From Pseudomonadota bacterium (lineage in GTDB: Bacteria > Desulfobacterota > JAPLJL01), in the NCBI GenBank assembly GCA_026388655.1, contig JAPLJI010000075.1, positions 1 to 36,938 of the forward strand: 36,938 nt of DNA. Direction: 5' to 3'. Below, one piece after another: positions 26,819-36,938 of the stretch. Numbering within the stretch: position 1 is the first letter of the stretch; each line of letters starts with the position of its first letter. The notes under the pieces are model-generated. The model made no database searches, was not told the origin of the DNA, and saw nothing but the letters and a program-made list of their open reading frames with translations. The position numbers and the translations under genes were made by a program.

Positions 26819-27064
26819 AAACCAATGACCAATTACCAAATCCCAATCACCAAACAAAATGTCAATAATCAATAACCAATAACCAAATCACAATACCTAA
26901 ACTCAGACAATTAAAAACTAAAATTACGAATAATTTTTCCGTTTTTAAATTTAAAATTGATGTTTGGTTTGTTCCGTTTGGAATTTGTTAATTGGTTATT
27001 GGTGATTACCTATTGGTTATTGGTGATTGGTAATTGGAACTTGTTTGGTAATTGGAATTTGAAA
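26819..27064. repeat. AT-rich short-period degenerate inverted repeat (ACCAAT/ATTGGT words)
   Basis: Left arm accaatgaccaattaccaaatcccaatcaccaaac...caataaccaataacc; right arm attggttattggtgattacctattggttattggtgattggtaattgg. Confidence 0.8.
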
Positions 27065-27480
27065 TCATAAGGAATGATATTTTAACTGGGCTTTGTCGAT
27101 CCCGGACTCCAGGATGGTCAGGACCGCGTCCCGGGCCGATTCCACGACCCGGGGAACCTCGCGTTTTTCTTCCCGGGAAAACTCGGAAAGCACGTAATCG
27201 GCCTCCTCCATCTCCGCCGCCGGCCGCCCGATGCCCACCCTCACCCGGATAAATTCCGGGGTCCCCAGGCCGGCGATCACCGACTCCACCCCGCGATGTC
27301 CACCCGCCCCGCCCCGGTTCTTGATCCGGATCTTTCCGAAGGGAAGGTCCAGGTCGTCATGGATCACCACCAGGTTCCCGGCCGGCAATTTCAGGAATTT
27401 AAGCCAGCGGGCCACCGCCTGTGTCGGGTTTTCTGATAATCTCTCCCGGGATTGCCCAACCCGGCCAGTAAAAAATCCCA
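27065..27480 (-). pseudogene. pth: Peptidyl-tRNA hydrolase with internal out-of-frame deletion
   Basis: C-terminal half intact (AVARWLKFLKLPAGNLVVIHDDLDLPFGKIRIKNRGGAGGHRG...RVRVGIGRP). N-terminal signature GLGNPGRDYQKTRH is encoded in a different frame immediately upstream, joined at about 27420/27421. Confidence 0.85.
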
Positions 27481-27615
27481 GGAATTCTTTTTCGCCGCGA
27501 GAGTCATGCCTGATTAAAAAGATAGCGATCAAACCGAAAGAAAATTCTCAAACTTGTTTGATAAATATTGTTCCACCCTGCGGGATCACAGGGGTACCCT
27601 CCAATAAAGTATAGA

Positions 27616-27745
27616 CCCCTCCCCAGGTGGGAGGGGATGAAGGAGAGGGGGAAAAATATATCTTCAATTTCACCCCCACCTCCGTCCTCCCCTCTCCGAG
27701 CCAGAGGCTCTACTGAGCCGGAGGCCCTCCAGGGGGAGGATGGCT
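27616..27745. repeat. GC-rich palindromic repeat cluster
   Basis: CCCCTCCC (27616-27623)/GGGAGGGG (27629-27636), followed by a CT-rich half and ggccctccagggggagg. Confidence 0.6.
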
Positions 27746-27813
27746 TTCATTAAACAATGGGGGCGATGAAGCAATCAAATCCTGTTAACTTAAAATCCTC
27801 GCGACTAACCCGG

Positions 27814-28593
27814 TTATTTTTTGTCCCGTTCCTTGGGCTTCTTTTCTTTCTCTTTGGGAGCTTCTCCCTTTTCCTTGGGAGCTTTTTCCTTGGGAGCCTT
27901 CTCCTTGGGGGCTTTCTCCTTGCCGGATTCCGCTTTCTCTTCCCCTTCTTCGCCTTCGGGCTTCTTCTCCCCGATCCGCTCGGGCTCCTCAGGGGCCGCC
28001 TCGGCCGCCGGGACCGCCGGCGCCAGTTCCTCTTCCTTCCGCGGGGCCGCTACCATAGCCACGGTCTGGTCCGCGTCGACCATGATCTCCACCCCCGGGG
28101 GCAGGGGGATATCCTTCGCGTGCGCCGCTCCCCCGATCTTCAGGGCGCTCACATCCACCTCGAGCTGTTCCGGAATTTCCGTGGGCAGGCAGGAAACCTC
28201 GATCTCACGGATGATCTGGTCCAGGATTCCGCCCTCCTTCACCCCCAGGGCTTCCCCCCGGACGGCGATGGGAACGAGCACCTTGACCTTCTTATCCATG
28301 GGAACCTCATATAAGTCGGCGTGAAGATACTCCCGGGAAATCGTGTCCACCTGGAGCTCCCGGAGGAGGACCACCCGTGCCGCTTCCCCTTCGACCGTCA
28401 GATCGATCAGGGTATTCTCACCCGCCTTGGTGCTGATCGCCCGGGTCAGGTCCTTGGGGTTGACTTCGAGATTCCGGGATTCCTTTCCCGGCCCATAGAG
28501 CACCGCCGGGATCATCCCCTGATTCCGCACCCGGCGCGCGAATTGTTTTCCCCTTCCCTGTCTGAGCTTCGCGGTAAGACTGCTTCGAATCAA
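27814..28593 (-). CDS. rplY: 50S ribosomal protein L25/Ctc (TL5-type) with charged C-terminal tail
   Basis: LTAKLRQGRGKQFARRVRNQGMIPAVLYGPGKESRNLEV..., then TL5-type C-domain and KEKAPKEKAPKEKAPKEKGEAPKEKEKK tail. Confidence 0.93.
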   Translation of the reverse strand: MIRSSLTAKLRQGRGKQFARRVRNQGMIPAVLYGPGKESRNLEVNPKDLTRAISTKAGENTLIDLTVEGEAARVVLLRELQVDTISREYLHADLYEVPMDKKVKVLVPIAVRGEALGVKEGGILDQIIREIEVSCLPTEIPEQLEVDVSALKIGGAAHAKDIPLPPGVEIMVDADQTVAMVAAPRKEEELAPAVPAAEAAPEEPERIGEKKPEGEEGEEKAESGKEKAPKEKAPKEKAPKEKGEAPKEKEKKPKERDKK

Positions 28594-28625
28594 TTTACTC
28601 CTCCTTTCGAGCTCCTCGCCTCAAT

Positions 28626-29564
28626 TTACACGAAAAGCGAACTGACCGACATGCCCTGGTAAACCCGGCGGATCGCTTCACCTAAAAGGCCGGCGACGGA
28701 AACCATTTTCAACTTCGGACATCGTTTGGGCTTATCCTTCAAATCGATTGTATCCGTGACCACCAGTTCCCGAATGACCGAGGCGTTGACCCGGTCCAGG
28801 GCCGGCCCGGAAAGCACCGGGTGGGAACAGGCGGCATAGACTTCCTTGGCCCCGTTGCGCATGATGGCTTCGGCCGATTCGGTCAGGGTGCCGGCGGTAT
28901 CCACCATGTCGTCCACGATGACTGCGGTCAGGCCGGCCACCTCCCCGATGATATTGATCGCCTTGGCCACGTTGGGGGTGTCGCGGCGCTTGTCGATGAT
29001 ACAGAGCCCGCAGTTCAGGCGCTTGGCAAAGGCCCGGGCCCGCTCCACCCCCCCGGCATCCGGCGCCACGATCACGATTTCCTTGGGGAGGTTGTCCCGG
29101 ACGTAATCCAGGATCACCTTGGTGGCGTAAAGATTATCCACCGGTATGTTGAAAAAACCCTGGATCTGCCCGGCATGCAGGTCGACCGTGATCACCCGGT
29201 CGGCCCCCGCCGCGGAAAGCAGGTCCGCCACCAGCTTGGCCGTGATCGGGGTCCGGGGCTGGACCTTCCGGTCCTGCCGGGCGTAGCCGTAATAAGGCAT
29301 CACCGCGGTAATGGACTTGGTGGAGGCCCGCTTCAGGGCGTCGATCATAATCAGAAGCTCCATCAGATGATCGTTCCCGGGGTGGGAGGTGGACTGGATT
29401 ACGAATGCCTCCGCCCCTCTGGTGTTCTCGCCGATTTCCACGAAGATCTCACCATCACTGAAGGTCCGGACCTCCGCCTGGCCCAGCTTGATCTCCAGGT
29501 ATTCCGCGATCTTCTGAGCCAGGGGGATGTTGGACGTCCCGGCGAAAACTTTCATCTCCTGCAC
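28626..29564 (-). CDS. prs: Ribose-phosphate pyrophosphokinase
   Basis: MKVFAGTSNIPLAQKIAEYLEIKLGQAEVRTFSDGEIFVEIGENTRG, VITVDLHAGQIQGFFNIPVDNL, AVIVDDMVDTAGTL. Confidence 0.97.
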   Translation of the reverse strand: MQEMKVFAGTSNIPLAQKIAEYLEIKLGQAEVRTFSDGEIFVEIGENTRGAEAFVIQSTSHPGNDHLMELLIMIDALKRASTKSITAVMPYYGYARQDRKVQPRTPITAKLVADLLSAAGADRVITVDLHAGQIQGFFNIPVDNLYATKVILDYVRDNLPKEIVIVAPDAGGVERARAFAKRLNCGLCIIDKRRDTPNVAKAINIIGEVAGLTAVIVDDMVDTAGTLTESAEAIMRNGAKEVYAACSHPVLSGPALDRVNASVIRELVVTDTIDLKDKPKRCPKLKMVSVAGLLGEAIRRVYQGMSVSSLFV

Positions 29565-29702
29565 GGTTTATATCCTCCCTGATTTATTCTATCGAAACCC
29601 GGTTTTTTCACCGGATAAAAATCCTATATGTGAAAACGACAGATATTTTATATAATCCAACGGGCCGAAGCTTTCAAGCCCCACATTATGATAATTATAT
29701 TT

Positions 29703-29845
29703 ATGCGAATTGACGATTGACGATTTTAGATTGACGATTGAACAATAAATATGTTGGATTTATTAAGATAATCAAAAGAGCTAATTCCTTTCATTCCATT
29801 TCTTCGGTTTTCATTCGTCATTCGTCAATCGTAAATCCGCAATTA
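29703..29845. repeat. Short-period inverted repeat (ATTGACGATTGACGATT ... TTCATTCGTCATTCGTCAATCGTAAATC)
   Basis: Read directly; the arms share the words gacgatt/aatcgtc and the right arm matches 23986-24009 in reverse complement. Confidence 0.7.
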
Positions 29846-29851
29846 ATAAAG

Positions 29852-29928
29852 TGGCTGGGGCGGGAGGATTCGAACCTCCGAAATGCGGGATCCAAAGTCC
29901 CGTGCCTTACCAGCTTGGCGACGCCCCA
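29852..29928 (-). tRNA. tRNA-Gln (anticodon TTG), CCA encoded
   Basis: TGGGGCGTCGCCAAGCTGGTAAGGCACGGGACTTTGGATCCCGCATTTCGGAGGTTCGAATCCTCCCGCCCCAGCCA folds as a cloverleaf: acceptor TGGGGCG/CGCCCCA, anticodon loop CTTTGGA. Confidence 0.95.
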
Positions 29929-30096
29929 ATCAAATAAAAACAAGTTTCGAGTTTCGAATTTATAGTTTCAAGTTTGGAGAATATGGTTCCAGGATTCATG
30001 GGTTCAATGGGTCGAGAAAAACCAGGCAAACCCGATATTTACTCTATGTTTTTGCCCCTTTCTCGCTTTTCTCGCCTGTGCCACTTTTCTCGCATC

Positions 30097-31023
30097 CTAG
30101 TCGATGGGTTTAACCGCCCAGACAGACCAGCCGGGTTCTTTTTTCAAATCCCGGGCGGCTTGGAAAGCCTTTGCAGGACTTGCGAATACCCCAAAAAAAG
30201 TGGGGCCGCTTCCGCTCATCCCCGCCCCCAGGGCTCCCGCCGCCAGCAACCGGCCCCGCACCTCCCGGACGGACGGAAAGGCTTTTTGCACCTCCGGTTC
30301 GAGATCGTTCCGGAGAATTTCATCCCAGTTTATTCCTTGGCCGGCCCAGCCCCTCGCACCCGGGGGTCTTAACCGGCCGTCCATTTTAATCATATTGCCC
30401 GCGTCGTTGTCGGTCAATTCCGCCCCGGTTCCTTTTCCTTCGGATCTGTCCCAGAAATCCCGGTCCCATTCCGAATAGGCCCACTGGGAACTCACCTTAA
30501 CCCCGGGGTTAACCAGGAGAAACGCGGGTGGGAGCCCGCCCCGGTAAGCGGAAAGTCTCTCCCCGATCCCGGCCACCCGAGCCGCCCCGGGAAAAAGAAA
30601 GAAGGGGACGTCGGCCCCGATCCGCGCCGAGACTTCCCGGAGTTTTCTAACCGGGAGCCGGGGGGCAAACATCCGCCTTAAGCCTTCCAGGACCGCGGCC
30701 GCGTCGCTGGAGCCTCCGCCCAAACCGGCCGCGACCGGGATGTCCTTCCGGATTTTTATCTCCAGCCCGGGCACCGGTCCGAATTCCTCCGCGAACAGCC
30801 GAGCCGCCCGAAAGGCGAGGTTTCCTTCGCCTCCCGGAATCTCCGGATGGCCGCTGGTCACCCGGATCCCGGATCCCGCCTCCCGCAGGGACACTTCATC
30901 GCGAAGCGAGATCCGGATCATCAGCGAGCGGATCTCGTGGTAGCCGTCCGGCCTCCTCCCTAAAATTCGGAGTCCCAGGTTAAGCTTGGCCGGGGCCTCG
31001 ATCTTGACAATCTTCTTGCGCAT
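30097..31023 (-). CDS. ispE: 4-diphosphocytidyl-2-C-methyl-D-erythritol kinase
   Basis: APAKLNLGLRILGRRPDGYHEIRSLM, IPVAAGLGGGSSDAAAVL, GAGMSGSGPTFFGVF (GHMP kinase motifs). Confidence 0.94.
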   Translation of the reverse strand: MRKKIVKIEAPAKLNLGLRILGRRPDGYHEIRSLMIRISLRDEVSLREAGSGIRVTSGHPEIPGGEGNLAFRAARLFAEEFGPVPGLEIKIRKDIPVAAGLGGGSSDAAAVLEGLRRMFAPRLPVRKLREVSARIGADVPFFLFPGAARVAGIGERLSAYRGGLPPAFLLVNPGVKVSSQWAYSEWDRDFWDRSEGKGTGAELTDNDAGNMIKMDGRLRPPGARGWAGQGINWDEILRNDLEPEVQKAFPSVREVRGRLLAAGALGAGMSGSGPTFFGVFASPAKAFQAARDLKKEPGWSVWAVKPID

Positions 31024-31082
31024 GGAAAATTTCCCCCACCCTGATCTCCTCCCCTATTACTCAAGAAATGCCGAAGATCGCG

Positions 31083-31787
31083 CTAGCGCAGGGACAGCCG
31101 GGCGGGCGGGGGCAAGGACTCGTGGACGATTACCTTCTTCCCCTTGATGGTGATGTATCCCCGGCTAACCAGTTCCCCCAGCACCCGGGTCACGGTCTCC
31201 CGGGTGGTTCCGATCCGGCTGGCGATCTCCTGGTGGGTGGGCCGGCTGGAAACGATCATGCCCCCCGCTTCCTGGACCCCTTCCTCCTTGGCCAGGTTGA
31301 GGAGGAAACGCGCCACCCGCCCCGCGACATCGAGAAGGGCGAGGCTGCCGATCATCTCGTCCGCCTTCCTTAACCTCCGGCTCATCTCCGAGAGGAACTC
31401 GATGGCCACCCGGGGATAACGGCGGATCAGGCCGAGAAAATCCTTCTGGGTGATAATCAGGAGACCGGTCTCCTCCAGGGCCACCACCGAGGCGGAGCGG
31501 GGCTCCCCGTCGATCATGGCCATCTCCCCGAAGAAAGCCCCCGTCCCCAGGGTGGAGAGGGTGATCTCCTTGCCGTCCTCCCCGTAGAGGACCACCTTGA
31601 CCCTCCCCTCGAAGATGAAATACAGCGAGGTCCCGGCTTCCTCCTGGGTGAGGATGACCCCCTCCCGCTCGAACCGGCGCAACTGCACCAGCTTGAGCAG
31701 GTGTTTCTTCAATTCCGGCTCCATCCGCCGGAAAAAATCGACCCGGTCCAGAAGGGTCCCGGCTTCATCTCGTCCAGGTTTCGTCAT
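31083..31787 (-). CDS. Crp/Fnr family transcriptional regulator
   Basis: Cyclic-nucleotide-binding fold (GTSLYFIFEGRVKVVLYGEDGKEITLSTLGTGAFFGEMAMIDGEPRSASVVALEET) plus HTH (THQEIASRIGTTRETVTRVLGELVSRGYI). Confidence 0.93.
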   Translation of the reverse strand: MTKPGRDEAGTLLDRVDFFRRMEPELKKHLLKLVQLRRFEREGVILTQEEAGTSLYFIFEGRVKVVLYGEDGKEITLSTLGTGAFFGEMAMIDGEPRSASVVALEETGLLIITQKDFLGLIRRYPRVAIEFLSEMSRRLRKADEMIGSLALLDVAGRVARFLLNLAKEEGVQEAGGMIVSSRPTHQEIASRIGTTRETVTRVLGELVSRGYITIKGKKVIVHESLPPPARLSLR

Positions 31788-31822
31788 ATTTCCCCCGTTA
31801 TTTCTTCTTCTCTAGTATTTTA

Positions 31823-31850
31823 CTGGATTCCCGCTTGCGCGGGAATGACG
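31823..31850. repeat. Interspersed hairpin repeat GGATTCCCGCTTGCGCGGGAATGAC
   Basis: TTCCCGC (31828-31834) TTGC GCGGGAA (31839-31845), intergenic. Confidence 0.75.
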
Positions 31851-31961
31851 AAAAAGTACGACGACAACCTTACGCAGAAAACATAAGAACCGGACTTTAT
31901 GCTATCGACTGAGGGTTCCGGACTTTCCGGTGTTTATCGAGATTTTGTTCTTCCTTCCTCT

Positions 31962-34589
<2,628 letters not shown>

Positions 34590-34616
34590 TCGACAAATTT
34601 CCTCTCACAACTTATT

Positions 34617-36113
34617 CTACTTTTCAATCACCACGAAGAACGCCTGGCCTTCCCTTTCCACCAGTAACAGGATGGATTTTCCCTTTTCCGCCCGGGCCAG
34701 CTGTTTTTGATAATCCTCGAAATTCTGGATGGGCTTCCGGTTGACCTGCCGGATGACATCTCCAATTCGTAACCCGACCTCCTCGGCGGGACTGCCCTGG
34801 ATCACCCCGGTGACCACCACCCCGCGGCGGTCCTTCACCCCGAGTTCCTGGGCGGTCTCCGGGTTCAATTCCTGGACCTCGATCCCGAGGTCATTCGCGG
34901 GAACCTGGCCCGGTTCGACCTGGGCCAGCTGTTCGTCCTTGAGTTCGCCGACCTCGATCGACATCTCTTTTTCCTTCTTATCCCGAATGATAATCACCCT
35001 GGCTTTTTTCCCGATCGGGGTGGTGGCCACCAGGGCGGGCAGATCATGGTGGGAAGTGATTTTCTTGCCGTCGAATTCCACCACCACGTCCCCCACCTTG
35101 AACCCCGCCTTATCCGCGGGGCTCCCCGGAACCACCTGCGAGACCAGGGCCCCTTCCTTGGCCTTCAGATCCATGGATTCGGCCAGGTCCGGGGTCAGGG
35201 TCTGGATCAAAACCCCGAGATAACCCCGGGTCACCTTGCCCTTTTCCTTGAGCTGGGGCAGGAAATCCTTGGCCATGTTGATCGGGATGGCGAAGCCGAT
35301 CCCTTGCCCTCCCGCCACGATTTGCGAGTTGATCCCGATCACCTCGCCCTTCATGTTGATCAGGGGTCCGCCCGAGTTGCCGAAATTGATCGACGCGTCG
35401 GTCTGGATGAAATTGTCATAGGGTCCCGACCCGATGATCCGGCCGATGGCGGAAACAATCCCGGCGGTCACCGTGTGGGAGAGCCCGAAGGGATTGCCGA
35501 TGGCCATGACCCAGTCCCCCACCTGGAGTACGCTGGAGTCGCCCAGCGGGGCGAAAGCCAGATCCTTTTCCTCGATCTTGATCAAGGCGATGTCCGTCTT
35601 GGCATCCCGGCCGATGAGCTTGGCGTCGTAGCGCTTGTCGTTGTCCAGGATCACCTTGATCTCGTCGGCCCCCTCGATCACGTGGTTGTTGGTCATTATG
35701 TAGCCATCCTCGGAGATGATGAAGCCCGAACCGAGGCTCCGCTGTTTCATTTCCGGGCGGGGGGTTCCCTCGAAATATTTGAAAAATTCCTCGAAAGGAT
35801 CCCCCTGCTGGCCTTGGCCCCGCCTCTGCGGCATCTGGAACATCGACCTTCCCCCTTTGAAGGTTTTGGTGGTATAGATGTTCACCACCGTGGGGGAAGA
35901 CTGTTTGGCCAGCGCGGCGAAAGACGGGCACCCGGAGGGATTGGGCGCGACCACCGGCTTGGACGCCGCGGGGACCGGAGCGTTCTGGGTTTCCGCCTTG
36001 ACGGTCGCGTTGGGCAGGAACGGCAAGCCCGGAAACTCGGCGGAAAGAAACATCCCCCCGATAAAAGCCCCGAGAACTACCCCCAGAAAAATGAACCAAT
36101 TTTTGCGATTCAT
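34617..36113 (-). CDS. Do-family (DegP/DegQ/HtrA) serine protease with two PDZ domains
   Basis: DGYIMTNNHVIEGADEIKVIL, DAKTDIALIKIE, TDASINFGNSGGPLINMKGEVIGIN, two PDZ-like C-terminal regions. Confidence 0.95.
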   Translation of the reverse strand: MNRKNWFIFLGVVLGAFIGGMFLSAEFPGLPFLPNATVKAETQNAPVPAASKPVVAPNPSGCPSFAALAKQSSPTVVNIYTTKTFKGGRSMFQMPQRRGQGQQGDPFEEFFKYFEGTPRPEMKQRSLGSGFIISEDGYIMTNNHVIEGADEIKVILDNDKRYDAKLIGRDAKTDIALIKIEEKDLAFAPLGDSSVLQVGDWVMAIGNPFGLSHTVTAGIVSAIGRIIGSGPYDNFIQTDASINFGNSGGPLINMKGEVIGINSQIVAGGQGIGFAIPINMAKDFLPQLKEKGKVTRGYLGVLIQTLTPDLAESMDLKAKEGALVSQVVPGSPADKAGFKVGDVVVEFDGKKITSHHDLPALVATTPIGKKARVIIIRDKKEKEMSIEVGELKDEQLAQVEPGQVPANDLGIEVQELNPETAQELGVKDRRGVVVTGVIQGSPAEEVGLRIGDVIRQVNRKPIQNFEDYQKQLARAEKGKSILLLVEREGQAFFVVIEK

Positions 36114-36168
36114 CTTGCCTCCTGCCTTGGTTTAAGAATTAATTTCCTAGATGTCCAAATTCAAAATT

Positions 36169-36246
36169 CCCCCTCACCTCAATCCCTCGGGCGAGGACCC
36201 TCAGGGTCGAGGGAAAGAGATCCACCCTGAAGGGGAGGGTGAGGGG
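36169..36246. repeat. Nested inverted repeat next to the DUF1844 stop codon
   Basis: CCCCTCACC (36170-36178)/GGTGAGGGG (36238-36246) arms enclosing ccctcgggcgaggaccctcagggtcgaggg. Confidence 0.7.
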
Positions 36247-36251
36247 TTTCG

Positions 36252-36773
36252 CTATTTTCCTTCCGGGGAGCCGTATTTTTTGACCTTTTCCACGAACCGC
36301 ATCCGGAGATCGGTCAGCAGGTCGTTTAAAAGCATCTCCTCGTCCTGGCTGAGATTGCCCTTGGTCTTTTCCTTGATCATGGACAGGATATCAATGGTCT
36401 GCTGGGCCAGGGGCAGTTCCACCGTAGTCTCCCGGGAGAGCGGATCAGGCACCTCCCCGAGGTGGATCATCACCGAGGTGGCCAGGGAAAGCACAAAACC
36501 GGAAAAATCGATCTCTCCCCGGGGATGGGCCGGTTCCCGCGGCTCCGAAGCGGCTTCCGGATGGGGTTTATCCTTTCTCCGGAAAAACCCGCGTTTCTTT
36601 TCCCGGGGCGGCTCCTCCGCCCGGGGCCCGGCCGGGGCTTCCTCCTGGGATTCCTTCTGGGTGGCATCCTCCGGGCGAACCGTCACGTCCCCTTTCTCGT
36701 CAATGACGAACCTTCTCCGATCGGTTACCTTCAAATCCTGGTCTTCTTCTTGATCCTTCATCGGTTCATTCAC
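36252..36773 (-). CDS. DUF1844 domain-containing protein
   Basis: DFSGFVLSLATSVMIHLGEVPDPLSRETTVELPLAQQTIDILSMIKEKTKGNLSQDEEMLLNDLLTDLRMRFVE; GTG start. Confidence 0.85.
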   Translation of the reverse strand: MNEPMKDQEEDQDLKVTDRRRFVIDEKGDVTVRPEDATQKESQEEAPAGPRAEEPPREKKRGFFRRKDKPHPEAASEPREPAHPRGEIDFSGFVLSLATSVMIHLGEVPDPLSRETTVELPLAQQTIDILSMIKEKTKGNLSQDEEMLLNDLLTDLRMRFVEKVKKYGSPEGK

Positions 36774-36938
36774 CCCCCATCTCTACTTTGACTAACCCGT
36801 TGGCCTCCAGGACCAGCTTAAATATATCTCCGGTTTTCCAGTCCCGGGTAAGTGGAATTCTAACCAGCTCGTCAATCTTGCGCTTCAGGAAACGCGCCCC
36901 GAACTTCAGGTTGAAACCGACCTCGCTTAGCCTCCGGG
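36766..36938 (-). CDS. 3' end of a Clp/Hsp100-like AAA+ ATPase (partial)
   Basis: My translation RRLSEVGFNLKFGARFLKRKIDELVRIPLTRDWKTGDIFKLVLEANGLVKVEMGGE* resembles a Clp D2-small domain (compare [19 protein letters not shown] in this window's ClpB). The stop overlaps the DUF1844 start. Confidence 0.55.
   Translation of the reverse strand, partial: RRLSEVGFNLKFGARFLKRKIDELVRIPLTRDWKTGDIFKLVLEANGLVKVEMGGE

Noticed and set aside
26819-27064. Considered as a CRISPR array
   Set aside because: Units are degenerate, 6-10 nt, with no unique spacers of constant length; it is a short-period inverted repeat, and no cas genes are nearby.
34590-34616. Looked for a CIRCE/HrcA operator upstream of clpB
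   Set aside because: No TTAGCACTC-N9-GAGTGCTAA-like inverted repeat in the 27-bp gap.
35046-36230. 394-aa plus-strand ORF opposite the Do-family protease (also 13564-14934 opposite malQ and 15770-16864 opposite GH57)
   Set aside because: Shadow ORFs; no RBS or domain evidence, and the opposite strand encodes recognised enzymes.

Overview
The window is 36.9 kb of GC-rich bacterial chromosome from an uncultivated-type genome; taxonomy is not determinable from sequence alone. Left third: a partial serine hydrolase (beta-lactamase fold), a CDP-alcohol phosphatidyltransferase fused to a degenerate nucleotidyltransferase-like domain plus a UPF0104/LPG-synthase-TM-like membrane protein, a relic tyrosine recombinase, a pair of M16 peptidases, and a 5'-truncated IS481-like transposase. 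Centre: a CHASE3-PAS-GGDEF diguanylate cyclase, an SGNH-type lipoprotein, a compact alpha-glucan cluster (glgB, GH57-DUF3536, malQ, glgP), a long SDR epimerase, a low-GC islet with a BaiN/YhiN-type flavoprotein, and a Tat-exported Fe-S protein. Right third: a housekeeping run (ychF, a broken pth, rplY/ctc, prs, tRNA-Gln, ispE, Crp/Fnr, clpB, Do-family protease, DUF1844, and the 3' end of a Clp-like AAA+ gene). Two observations stand out. (1) Most larger intergenic gaps right of ~8.37 kb carry short-period, word-like degenerate repeats or nested palindromes of many different families, and several lie within a few nt of a stop codon. (2) The normally essential pth gene, in its usual neighbourhood, has lost about 50 internal codons and changed frame. 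No CRISPR array or classical defence system was found.
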